64,000 nucleotides of DNA from Acidisphaera sp. S103 (GTDB taxonomy: Bacteria; Pseudomonadota; Alphaproteobacteria; Acetobacterales; Acetobacteraceae): assembly GCF_009765975.1 (NCBI RefSeq), contig NZ_LMUJ01000048.1, forward strand, positions 185,400-249,399, given 5' to 3'. Shown here one piece after another: positions 8,062 to 15,848 of the stretch. The notes under the pieces were generated by a model. It had not been told where the DNA came from. It saw only the letters and a list, made by a program, of their open reading frames with translations, and searched no databases. The translations under genes and the position numbers were made by a program. Numbering within the stretch: the first letter of the stretch is position 1; every line of letters begins with the position of its first letter.

Positions 8062-9948
8062 TTAGCCCTCGACTACATGAATGAACGTTTCGGCGGGGGT
8101 GAACGCCGCCAGATCCAGGATGTTGCGGTTGCCGCCCGCTTCGGTGGTTTCCATAACGGTAAAGCCGAGCCGGGCATAGTGCTCCTTGACCATGGCGTTC
8201 TTTTTGGTGGGGATGTACTCGCCGACCACCCGCCGAGCGCCCAGCTTCGCGGCTTCCTGGGCGATCAGGTTCAGTGTCGTGGGTTCCACCTGCCGGCCGA
8301 GGACGCGGCAGCTCATGAGCCAGGTGTCGACATACAGGTCTTTGTTGTCCTGCAAGCGGCCGATGATGATGGCGATGATGCCGTTGTCCCCGAACCGGTC
8401 GGTCAGGCGAAGTTGCAGCCCGAAGGCGTCCGGATCGGCCATCACGGCGATGATGTCCTCGTCGGTGTAGCGCCGCGTCGTCAGGTTGAACTGGTTGGAC
8501 TTGTTGATGAGCTGCACGATCCGCTGCATGCCGATCCGGTCGAACCGCTTCCAGATCAACTGCATCTCCAGCCCACGCAGATAGGACGGCAGGTCGGTCA
8601 CCGCGGCTTTCAGGGCATCGCGCGCCTTGTTGCCTTGATACAGGGAGGTGCGTTCCCGGTCCTCATCGGTCACCGACAGGCCTTCGAAGTAACCACCGTC
8701 GGCGAGCGCCACCGGATAGCCGGTCGGATCGTCCGACACCTCCGGCACCGCCACCATCGGCAGTTCCTGGCGCACCAGGTTCCGCTCGAACGGGTTGTCG
8801 TCGATGAAGCACAGGGCATCGAGCCCGATGTTCAGTTCCTCCGCGATGGCGCGGATGTTGTCGGCCTTGTTCTGCCAGTTGGCGACGAAGCTGGCGATGT
8901 CGCCGCGCTTCAACACCATGTCCGGATGCTTCTCGAACGGTTCCAGAGCGTTGGCCTCATCGTTCTTGGAGCATACCGCCAGGATCACGCCGCGGCGGCT
9001 AAGCTCGCGGGCATATTCCTGGAATGCGGTGTAGGCTTCCCCGAGCGGGCTGCCCTGACCCAACGCGATGCCTTCCATGCCATCGTCGCCGATGACTCCG
9101 CCCCAGACGGTGTTGTCGAGGTCCAGCACCAAGCATTTGAAGGAGCGGCCCTGCTTCGCTGCCAGCCAGCGACCCACCAGGTCGCCGTAGAGCGGGCTGG
9201 CGGTAGGCGAGACCTCCTGCTTGGAGCGGTGCCACAGGGCGGTGTCGTGCCACTTGCCGATACCGTCGCGGGCGGCGCGGTCGTCGATGGCGAGGATATC
9301 CACGCCATCCTGTTCCGCCATTGCGCGAATCGCGGCGTTCAGCCGGCTCACGAACCAGGCTCGGGAGCCGGGCAGACGGTGTTCGTTGTTGCCGAGTGTG
9401 GGCAGATGCACGGGAAGTGCCGCCTGCTGAATGATCGGGCAGCGGAAGGCGTCACGGGCAAGGCGCCAGACTTCCTTGATGCTGTCCAGTTTCTCGGTCA
9501 GGGCTGCTTCAGCGGTGTCGGCATCCATGCCGGCGGTGACGCCGGCGGTCAGATGGTAGGCGTCCAGGGCGATCAGGATCGCGGTCGGCTTGAAGTCGTG
9601 CAGCGGGGAGTCGGTTTCAGACAGTTCCTGCAGGTACTGGCCGTAGTCATTTTCGTAGGTGTCAATCCAGATGCCGCGGCGCAGGCCGGCGGCACGGATG
9701 CCGGGCAGCAGATGGGTCAGCGTCGACGACCCCAGGACGGCAAGCCGTACCTTCTTCGTAGGAAGTGTCTCCGGGCCGGCGGGCAGGATGCGGTGGATGA
9801 TTTCGTCCAGCGCATTGGTCAGGACGAAGTTCAGCCTGGCATTCGCCAGCGCAATGGCGTTGTCCCAGGCGGTTGCCGGATCGTCGGGTAGTGCGCGAAG
9901 TCGTTGACGCCAGTCAGGGATCGTCGGCAGCCAATGGAGATCGGTCAT
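8062..9948 (-). CDS. FkbH-like HAD-IIIC family enzyme (putative glyceryl-ACP synthase)
   Basis: A 628-residue protein. The N-terminal third (about 1-260) resembles the SGNH-like lead domain of long FkbH proteins. The HAD-IIIC core starts at about residue 272 with LVLDLDNTVWGGVIGDDG, containing the catalytic DxDxT-like aspartates; CSKNDEANA and FIDDNPFERN are the later HAD motifs. The last 150 residues (TTRRYTDEDI, then RVLGRQVE, then GEYIPTKKNAMVKEHYARLGF) are the GNAT-like C-terminal part. Characterised FkbH enzymes dephosphorylate 1,3-bisphosphoglycerate and load glyceryl onto an ACP, which fits the partner 4 bases downstream. A terminator separates it from the Hint gene upstream, so it may have its own weak promoter or rely on read-through. 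Confidence 0.88.
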   Translation of the reverse strand: MTDLHWLPTIPDWRQRLRALPDDPATAWDNAIALANARLNFVLTNALDEIIHRILPAGPETLPTKKVRLAVLGSSTLTHLLPGIRAAGLRRGIWIDTYENDYGQYLQELSETDSPLHDFKPTAILIALDAYHLTAGVTAGMDADTAEAALTEKLDSIKEVWRLARDAFRCPIIQQAALPVHLPTLGNNEHRLPGSRAWFVSRLNAAIRAMAEQDGVDILAIDDRAARDGIGKWHDTALWHRSKQEVSPTASPLYGDLVGRWLAAKQGRSFKCLVLDLDNTVWGGVIGDDGMEGIALGQGSPLGEAYTAFQEYARELSRRGVILAVCSKNDEANALEPFEKHPDMVLKRGDIASFVANWQNKADNIRAIAEELNIGLDALCFIDDNPFERNLVRQELPMVAVPEVSDDPTGYPVALADGGYFEGLSVTDEDRERTSLYQGNKARDALKAAVTDLPSYLRGLEMQLIWKRFDRIGMQRIVQLINKSNQFNLTTRRYTDEDIIAVMADPDAFGLQLRLTDRFGDNGIIAIIIGRLQDNKDLYVDTWLMSCRVLGRQVEPTTLNLIAQEAAKLGARRVVGEYIPTKKNAMVKEHYARLGFTVMETTEAGGNRNILDLAAFTPAETFIHVVEG

Positions 9949-10007
9949 GGGTGCTCTCTTGTGCGTCGCGGCATCTGGTTATCATCGGGGAAGTGGTGCC
10001 TTCAACG

Positions 10008-10039
10008 AAAAACGCCAGGACCGTGGAGCGGTCCTGGCG
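10008..10039 (-). terminator. Rho-independent terminator of the Hint-protein gene
   Basis: Perfect 10-bp stem (CGCCAGGACC with GGTCCTGGCG, 7-base loop), followed on the minus strand by five T. It lies 31 bases past the Hint gene stop and 60 bases before the FkbH-like start, so it limits flow of transcription from one to the other. Confidence 0.9.
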
Positions 10040-10069
10040 TCTCGGGAAAGGCGATAGTCAGGCCGTGGA

Positions 10070-11614
10070 TCAGGCGACCAGGGCGAGCTTCTCGTCATAA
10101 ACCGGATACTGATCAATCGGTGTGCAGCGGATCGTCAGGACCGCTGCACCGTTGACGTTGTCCCACGGGATCGTGGCCGAACCATCCGTCCAGCGCCACA
10201 TCGTGGCACCGCTTTGTTCGGCGTCGTTCCAGCCGCCTTGAAGCGCGGGATGGTCGGCCGACAGGATCGTTTCGGCATCGCCCGACCGGATGGCAATCCA
10301 GTTGACGCTGACGCCCAGGCGCCGTGTGTCACGAACGCTGGACACCATCTTGTCAGCCGGAATGCAGAACCGCGACGCCAGGGAGACGGTCTTAACATCG
10401 GCAGGGATGGTAAACACGTAGCGGGAGTCGCGATCCGATACCGGATCGATGCGCTGGCCGTCCGCCAGGATATGCAGGTCCGGGCCTTCCACCGTGACCG
10501 GGGTCGGCACCGCGTAACCCAGCGAGGCCGAACGGTCCGCCAGCATCTGCCAGATCGGTGCCACTTCCTCCTTGATGGAGGCGAGCGGCGCACAGGCGTC
10601 GGTCATCCAGCGTTCCGAGGTCGGGTTCACCTCAAATGCCGGGTGCAGCATGCGCGGGGTTTCGGCGTTGTCGAACATCGCACGATTGCCGGTGTCGAGG
10701 TAGCTTTCGGCTTCGGCGCCCTCGGCGATCAGGATGCCGTGGTTCGCGAGTTCAATGTGGTAGTATTCGAACGGAGTGGTGCGATATTCCCGGGCGATGG
10801 AGCCGCCGTTGACCAGAAGCTTGGCTGGCACGCAGCGTCCGCTGAGGATCAGGCAATGTTCCGGCGACACGACCAGGTCACGGGTTGGCGTGTTGTCGGC
10901 CAGGGCGCCGGACTTGATCCGGATCGGTGCCGCGAGCTCCGGGTGGGCATGCTGGGACAGGTCGATCTTCGTTTTTCCGACCCAGATCACCGGCTCCAGC
11001 ACATCCTGGCCGTCGCGGCGGACGACAACCTGGTCATCGGCCTTGATCGACTCGACGGGTGCCCGGCCGCGTTCCGTAAGGATCTCGGTGCCACCGCCGA
11101 AGCAGGTGATCTCCACGGTCACCTTGGTGCCGGTGACCTGCTGGAAAGTATAGGGACCGGCGAGCGTGATACTTTCGCTGCGTGCACCGTTAGTCGCGGT
11201 CAGGATGTCACCGTTCAGGGTCACGGTGTCGGCGGCGGCGGAGCCGACGAAGCCAAATTCGATCAAACCACCGGACATCACCGTTACTGGGTTGGTGATA
11301 TCGGTGCCGGCATTGAATTCAACCACCTCGCCGCCATTCAACACCGTCAGCCCACTCACGATGGAGCCCGACACCGCTGAGAACACGCCGCCCGCGGATA
11401 CCGTGGTGCCATTCGCGGCGCCGCCGCCGGCAACACTCTCAACACCACCGGCACCGACCGTCACATTGTCGGCGACGCCGCCGTTCTGGACGCTGATAAC
11501 GTCGCTGACAGTGGGCGTGAAGCTCGAAACCTGGACGCCACCGCTGCTGAGGAGTTCAAAACCCCCACTGCTGACGAGTGTAAAGCCGGAGGAGACAGTA
11601 ATATTATTGGCCAT
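10070..11614 (-). CDS. Hint-domain protein with AIDA-like strand-loop-strand repeats
   Basis: A 514-residue protein in three parts. Residues 1-135 are short repeats built around GG turns (LVSSGGFE, VQNGGVAD, VGAGGVES, VSAGGVFS, VLNGGEVV, VMSGGLIE), the strand-loop-strand type glycosylated in AIDA-I and TibA. A Hint_2 domain follows: it opens with Cys171 in ITCFGGGTEI, has the block-B-like VVSPEHCLI with His253, and closes with NHGILIAEGAEAESYL. The last 200 residues are unassigned. No signal peptide and no beta-barrel are seen, so the protein is not a classical autotransporter. It starts 12 bases after the heptosyltransferase gene, strongly suggesting it is the substrate. Whether the Hint domain cleaves itself is inference. 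Confidence 0.85.
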   Translation of the reverse strand: MANNITVSSGFTLVSSGGFELLSSGGVQVSSFTPTVSDVISVQNGGVADNVTVGAGGVESVAGGGAANGTTVSAGGVFSAVSGSIVSGLTVLNGGEVVEFNAGTDITNPVTVMSGGLIEFGFVGSAAADTVTLNGDILTATNGARSESITLAGPYTFQQVTGTKVTVEITCFGGGTEILTERGRAPVESIKADDQVVVRRDGQDVLEPVIWVGKTKIDLSQHAHPELAAPIRIKSGALADNTPTRDLVVSPEHCLILSGRCVPAKLLVNGGSIAREYRTTPFEYYHIELANHGILIAEGAEAESYLDTGNRAMFDNAETPRMLHPAFEVNPTSERWMTDACAPLASIKEEVAPIWQMLADRSASLGYAVPTPVTVEGPDLHILADGQRIDPVSDRDSRYVFTIPADVKTVSLASRFCIPADKMVSSVRDTRRLGVSVNWIAIRSGDAETILSADHPALQGGWNDAEQSGATMWRWTDGSATIPWDNVNGAAVLTIRCTPIDQYPVYDEKLALVA

Positions 11615-11626
11615 TGCTCGTTTTCC

Positions 11627-12937
11627 TTAGACAGCGGGTTGGATAGTGGGAAGTGAGGTTACGCGTTTCAGTATCTCAATCACCTGATCGGCGGTGATCA
11701 ATCTCGTGCATTCGAACTGCCGGTCAGTGCCGGCGTGGCGCGGGCACCACAGAAAGTCCCTATGGTCGAAGCGCAGCCGCACATCATTCCAGCACGAATT
11801 GCAGGTGTGCCAGTTGATCACGCGGTAAGGTGTTCCGAACTCGTTCGTCGGATGGGTGAAGCCACTGATCATCACCACCGCCGTGCCGGCCGCCCAGGCC
11901 AGCCACGATAGCCCGCTGCTGAGTCCGATAAAGGCCGCGGCGTGCCGCAGCCAGCGTGCGCGTTCCGTCAGCGGACGGTCGCCGGTTTCGTCCTCGACGC
12001 CGTGGGGGATATGGTTCCACACGAAGCCCCGGCCATTCACCGACTTCTGGTCGATGCATATGACCCGGTATCCGATGGATTTCAGGAACTTGACGACGCC
12101 GCGCCAGCCGTCAGGGTTGTTCCAGTATTTTGCCTGGGTCGAACTTTGTATGCCGATGCACACATAAGGCTCGTCGATCGGCCGGGTTTCGTCGGGCAGC
12201 ACCAGCCTGGGTGCTTCCTCGGCTGGGTCCACGCCAAGGATATAGGCGGCGGTGCGGTGCAGCCCGACGTGCCGAAAATCCGTCGGCTGGAAAATGCAGT
12301 CCGCGTCGTCGAAGAACAGCCCCAGGCAGTAGGTCGCGTAAGCCGTTGCCGCCAGATCCTGCTCGATCGCCCCCTCATGACTGACGAAACGAATATCGGG
12401 ATGGGCGTCACGCAGTAGCGGAATGATCAGCGGCGACATCGCGCAGGTCACGCGGCAGCCGCGAACCTGCCCGAAACGGGCGGCATACGGGAACCAGGCC
12501 AGGGTGTCGCCCAGCGTGCCGAGCGGGAAATTGATCAGCACCGCACGGTCGCGTGCGTCGTATTCGTGGGTCAGGACCTCGGTCGCGACGCCGTCGTCGT
12601 CCACATCCCAGACATCGACGCTGAAACGGACGAACCAGTGCTTGGAGGAGCGGACGAAGGCCCCTTTGTTTTCCGACTGGAAAAGAATGTTGCCGGTATC
12701 AAGGTCGCGCAACTGAACGCGCCACTTTCCTTCGGTCCTGACCGGCAGGCGGACACGTGCCCCATGATTGAAGTCGAAGCGGATTTCGCGATCGGCATTC
12801 TGCGTGGGTTCGGTCGCCGGTGGCGGATAATTGGGCTTTGACGATTTCGCATCGACCGCAACGACCGAAGCCGGGGGCACCGTTGCATCCGGTGAAGCCG
12901 CGGTATCCGGATCGAGATCGGTAGTGGTGTCCAGCAT
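11627..12937 (-). CDS. Autotransporter-type strand-loop-strand O-heptosyltransferase (BAHT/TibC family)
   Basis: A 436-residue enzyme expected to transfer heptose from ADP-heptose to serines of beta-strand-loop-strand repeats. The C-terminal part is very close to TibC/BAHT: GFTHPTNEFGTPYRVINWH, then cysteines at about 379, 382, 398 and 410 (C-x2-C-x15-C-x11-C), the iron-finger ligands of the family, and RQFECTRLIT. The GT9-like fold shows in VLINFPLGTLGDTLAWFPY and in GLSSGLSWLAWAAGT. The N-terminal 60 residues are low-complexity. It is first in a two-gene operon with the Hint/AIDA-repeat protein, its presumed acceptor. A hairpin lies just upstream of the start (12954-12979). Confidence 0.93.
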   Translation of the reverse strand: MLDTTTDLDPDTAASPDATVPPASVVAVDAKSSKPNYPPPATEPTQNADREIRFDFNHGARVRLPVRTEGKWRVQLRDLDTGNILFQSENKGAFVRSSKHWFVRFSVDVWDVDDDGVATEVLTHEYDARDRAVLINFPLGTLGDTLAWFPYAARFGQVRGCRVTCAMSPLIIPLLRDAHPDIRFVSHEGAIEQDLAATAYATYCLGLFFDDADCIFQPTDFRHVGLHRTAAYILGVDPAEEAPRLVLPDETRPIDEPYVCIGIQSSTQAKYWNNPDGWRGVVKFLKSIGYRVICIDQKSVNGRGFVWNHIPHGVEDETGDRPLTERARWLRHAAAFIGLSSGLSWLAWAAGTAVVMISGFTHPTNEFGTPYRVINWHTCNSCWNDVRLRFDHRDFLWCPRHAGTDRQFECTRLITADQVIEILKRVTSLPTIQPAV

Positions 12938-12953
12938 GCGCGCGCTTACCCGT

Positions 12954-12979
12954 GTCCGGGTGCGGCAGGGTACCCGGAC
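12954..12979 (-). promoter_or_regulatory. Hairpin in the leader of the heptosyltransferase gene
   Basis: Perfect 8-bp arms GTCCGGGT and ACCCGGAC with a 10-base loop, 16 bases upstream of the start codon. It could be an operator or an RNA structure that limits ribosome access. No further support. Confidence 0.35.
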
Positions 12980-13458
12980 GCCGCGCCATAATCGACAGCA
13001 GGGGGCATGACTACGAGCATCAGGCTGTCCGACCGAGAGAAATCATTGCCATCATATCACTCACAGAGATCATATATCCCGCGCAACGAAGACCGGCCGG
13101 ACGTCGACTAGTCCTCGTCGTGCCAATTTATAACCGCTGGTTGCGAAGTGGTTACTGGCAGTCATGTAACGAGAGTTTCTCCGAGAAGACCGAGCCAACG
13201 AGTACGAATACGTATCTTTAAGCTACATTGGTCCGCGATCCGATACAAGAGAATGATGGTAAAAATCCATAACGGTCCCTCATAATTCATCATTCCGCTC
13301 GGTTTCGCCGAGCTAGATGTATGGTTGTATGCGATACCGTCCGGTTCGACGGGGTTAACCGCGCGCCGGTTCGGCATGAAGCGGTCCGCATCCGATTTTT
13401 CGGTCGATGGTCGATGTCAGAGACGGGGCGGCGGATTTTGAATTCCTCGCGGCCGGGA
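12980..13458. other. Intergenic stretch without a recognisable gene
   Basis: About 480 bases between the heptosyltransferase gene and the control region of the PEP-CTERM gene. It is less GC-rich than its surroundings and has only short frames without family resemblance. I see no RNA gene or repeat here. Confidence 0.5.
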
Positions 13459-13475
13459 TGTCGGCGTTCTTTACA
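13459..13475 (+). promoter_or_regulatory. Upstream element of PEP-CTERM gene 1 (putative enhancer site)
   Basis: TGTCGGCGTTCTTTACA, a 17-bp sequence with TGT...ACA ends. A near copy (AGTCGGAATTTTTTACA) lies before PEP-CTERM gene 2 and a third copy at 37386-37402. It is 64 bases upstream of the -24 GG of the sigma-54 promoter, a usual position for an enhancer-binding protein. Confidence 0.6.
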
Positions 13476-13537
13476 CTTCGGTCGCCACGCTTTGGCTGAA
13501 AACGCATAACATGTTGGAATATATCATCTATATTTGA

Positions 13538-13554
13538 TGGCATGTGATTTGCTT
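13538..13554 (+). promoter_or_regulatory. Sigma-54 promoter of PEP-CTERM gene 1
   Basis: TGGCATGtgatTTGCTT, with GG at -24 and GC at -12 exactly 10 bases apart, close to the RpoN consensus TGGCACG-N4-TTGCW. The -12 GC lies 43 bases upstream of the chosen ATG. The second PEP-CTERM gene has the same arrangement. Confidence 0.75.
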
Positions 13555-13594
13555 ATAACCATGCTGATTGACACGATGGCAAGAGGCAGACGCA

Positions 13595-14299
13595 ATGATA
13601 CCCCGCATCCTCGTTTTTAGCGCTCTGGCGATGCTGACGGCTAACGTCGCGAACGCGACGACATACTTCAATACGATCAACTCCCCGGCGACGTTCAGTG
13701 GAAACGCTGACGGTCCGGTAGGAGATGGTGTGAATATAATGGCGGCATCGTTCAACGTTCCAGGTACGCCCAATTTTAACTCGGTCACATTGGCCTTGAC
13801 CGCTGACAGCCCCACGGACGGCGGATCCACCATGGTTTACTTGGTTCCTGATGACGGGTCGGGTGGTGCAAACATGGCGGGGGCTCCCATGCTCAACGGT
13901 TCGGGTACGAATTTCGCCAATGCGGTGCTGGTTGGGACAATCCTCGACTCCAGCTTGGATATATCCGGCACCGGCCCGAGCCTGGTGGCGCTAACGATAA
14001 CGCCGGCAGAGCTTGCATCGGTGACTAGCAAAACCAGCGACAACGAATATTGGATTGGCCTCGTTGCTAGCGGTACTTCGTCGGTGGAATGGAATCTCAC
14101 CAGTTCTATCGACGGGCCTGGAATGGCGAGCCAATGGGACTTCAATAACGCTCTTGCCGAATTTGATGACACTTCCGGGGCGTATCAGATGATCGTCTCC
14201 GCGAATGTTCCGGCGCCGGAACCGGCGACGCTTGCCATCCTTGGCTGTGGTCTCGCGGGGATCGGCTATGTGCGCCGCCGCAAGGCGAAGAAGGGCTGA
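13595..14299 (+). CDS. PEP-CTERM sorting-domain protein 1
   Basis: A 234-residue exported protein. It begins with a signal peptide (MIPRILVFSALAMLTANVANA, cleavage near residue 21), has a Ser/Thr/Gly/Asn-rich body with choice-of-anchor-like features, and ends with the sorting signal APEPATLAILGCGLAGIGYV followed by RRRKAKKG. In bacteria with an exosortase this tail is recognised and cleaved after translocation; such proteins go to the cell surface or biofilm matrix. No exosortase gene is in the window. The ATG at 13595 was chosen over one 27 bases upstream because it places the signal peptide at the N-terminus and has AAGAGG upstream. Codon use is less GC-rich than in the neighbours. A sigma-54 promoter controls it. 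Confidence 0.88.
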   Translation: MIPRILVFSALAMLTANVANATTYFNTINSPATFSGNADGPVGDGVNIMAASFNVPGTPNFNSVTLALTADSPTDGGSTMVYLVPDDGSGGANMAGAPMLNGSGTNFANAVLVGTILDSSLDISGTGPSLVALTITPAELASVTSKTSDNEYWIGLVASGTSSVEWNLTSSIDGPGMASQWDFNNALAEFDDTSGAYQMIVSANVPAPEPATLAILGCGLAGIGYVRRRKAKKG

Positions 14300-14338
14300 A
14301 CGCCAACCGATTTGCGTAACCGGTAGAGCCGACGCAAA

Positions 14339-14368
14339 CCGCCTAAACCGAAATCCTGGTTTAGGCGG
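14339..14368 (+). terminator. Terminator of PEP-CTERM gene 1
   Basis: Perfect 11-bp stem CCGCCTAAACC with GGTTTAGGCGG and an 8-base loop, 40 bases after the stop. The following bases are only partly T-rich (CTTGGTTAT). Confidence 0.7.
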
Positions 14369-14727
14369 CTTGGTTATGTCGGGTGGGTGTGCCTGGGTTG
14401 TTTCTTTTCAGCATGTTCTGCGGCGGGTAGCCGAACCATGACAACAGAAGGGAAATCGCGCGTTCCCAGGCGGGGTGAAAACGATCTGATGTCAATGGTG
14501 AATCGACAGCTTTTCCCTTTACCGGCGGCGAGGCTGGCGCCCAGGTTGCTATCAAATAATCTTGAATACAATGCAAAGACATCAACACTCCACGCGGCTT
14601 GCTATTCTTGGTGGTGATTTTGTGGATATTGGCCACTCCTGGTGGTGCGGCGGGTGAGATGACGCTGCTTCGTCCGCCTCATCCTCCCCCTGCAGCGGCG
14701 GCCTGAGCCGGATCGCTGGTGCGACGG
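14369..14727. other. Intergenic stretch between convergent genes
   Basis: About 360 bases between the PEP-CTERM gene 1 terminator and the 3' end of the YihY gene. One GTG-started 91-codon frame on the minus strand (14361-14636) has no family resemblance and is not called. No repeat or RNA gene is seen. Confidence 0.5.
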
Positions 14728-15630
14728 TCACTCGACCGCGTCCCCTTTTTCCAACTGAGCGTTGAGCTCCGCACCCAGCAGCACCGTGTAGGCTGAGACA
14801 TAAAACCACAGCATCACCCCGACTGCGGCCCCCAGCGACCCGTATGTCGCGCCGAACGTGCCGATTCGCGACACATAGAGCGACAGCAAGCCCGAAGCGA
14901 TCAGCCACAGCACGGTCGCGAGCGTTGCTCCAGGCGTCAGTCTCGGCTGCCGCGGTTTCGGCCGGGATGGGCCGAAGCGGTACAGCAGAATGATGGCGAC
15001 GAAGAAGAAGCCGATCAGCATCGCCAGCCCAGCCGCATGAATCAGGCCGCCGCCATGGTCCGACAATCCCAGGAAATCGATCGCTGGTGGCAAAAGCAGC
15101 AGCACGCCGATCGCCAGTATCGCACACAATACCGCGATCAGCGTCATCGACAGCCCGATGAACTGGAAAAGCAGGAACGGTCGCTGTTCGGTCACATCGT
15201 AGGCGACGTTGACGGCGGAGAGCACCGATTTGCTGCTGGTCGCGCTGCTCCAGAACGTCAGCAGGAAGCTGACCACCAGATGCAGGCTCAAACTACCGTT
15301 GCTCTGACTGACAAGCTGATGGACGCGATCCGCAATGAGGGCGAATGCCGGCGACGGCAGCAGGCCGGATAACACCGAAAGCTGCCGTTCGGCGGTGACG
15401 GGATCGAGAATCATGCCACCCACCGAGATCATCGTGCTGATCGCGGGAAACAGCGCCAATGTGGCGAAAAACGCGCACCCAGCGGCCGCGAGCGAAACCC
15501 GGTCCGTGGTGCTTGCCCGTAGGGTGCGGCCGAACAGGCCACGCCAGCTTAGGACGGCGGATCTTGGCGTAATCTCCGATGCCACGTCGTCCTCGCTGCC
15601 GATAATGTTGTTGACCATGTGGCGCGGCAC
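14728..15630 (-). CDS. YihY/virulence factor BrkB family membrane protein
   Basis: A 300-residue inner-membrane protein of the YihY/UPF0761 family, once misnamed RNase BN. About six transmembrane segments are visible. The family landmarks are DRVSLAAAGCAFFATLALFP near residue 42, an FWSSATSSKSVLSAVNVAYD segment at about 130, and the C-terminal YGSLGAAVGVMLWFYVSAY. LLGAELNAQLEK near the end is also characteristic. Function in this family is unsettled. It is divergent from the decarboxylase gene; the short intergenic stretch carries a hairpin at its 5' end (around 15632-15652) and a G-tract. Confidence 0.9.
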   Translation of the reverse strand: MPRHMVNNIIGSEDDVASEITPRSAVLSWRGLFGRTLRASTTDRVSLAAAGCAFFATLALFPAISTMISVGGMILDPVTAERQLSVLSGLLPSPAFALIADRVHQLVSQSNGSLSLHLVVSFLLTFWSSATSSKSVLSAVNVAYDVTEQRPFLLFQFIGLSMTLIAVLCAILAIGVLLLLPPAIDFLGLSDHGGGLIHAAGLAMLIGFFFVAIILLYRFGPSRPKPRQPRLTPGATLATVLWLIASGLLSLYVSRIGTFGATYGSLGAAVGVMLWFYVSAYTVLLGAELNAQLEKGDAVE

Positions 15631-15669
15631 GCGGGTTTTTTGAACCCCCGCACAATTTTGCTATTGCAT

Positions 15670-15683
15670 GGGGGGGGTGGGGG
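15670..15683 (+). repeat. G-tract between divergent genes (G8-T-G5)
   Basis: Eight G, one T and five G in a row, about 40 bases upstream of the YihY start on the other strand. A homopolymer of this length can vary by slippage and is also prone to sequencing error. Confidence 0.6.
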
Positions 15684-15848
15684 TCTTAGATGGCCTTCAC
15701 GCAGCAACGCACGTGCCTCTGGCCCTCTGTGGTTACGCAACGACGTCAAGCGTTCTGGCAATCGTTTGGTCGCTGGTTCGTTCGACCGTTTCGTCAACTA
15801 CGCTCATCGCCTGGAAAGGTGAGCGTCCAAATAGGGAGGCCCGGCGCG

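Noticed and set aside
8077-9891. A 604-codon open frame on the plus strand
   Set aside because: It is antisense to the FkbH-like gene, whose motifs are intact. High GC makes long antisense frames common; its peptide has no family resemblance.
7812-9948. A polyketide or NRPS cluster suggested by FkbH plus ACP
   Set aside because: No ketosynthase, acyltransferase or adenylation domain lies nearby; neighbours are glycosylation-related.
10214-11380. A 388-codon plus-strand frame
   Set aside because: Antisense shadow of the Hint/AIDA-repeat gene, with Arg/His/Gly-rich composition and no recognisable domain.
14361-14636. A 91-codon GTG-started minus frame between PEP-CTERM gene 1 and yihY
   Set aside because: No family resemblance, overlaps a terminator stem, and the start lies within its own Shine-Dalgarno-like sequence.
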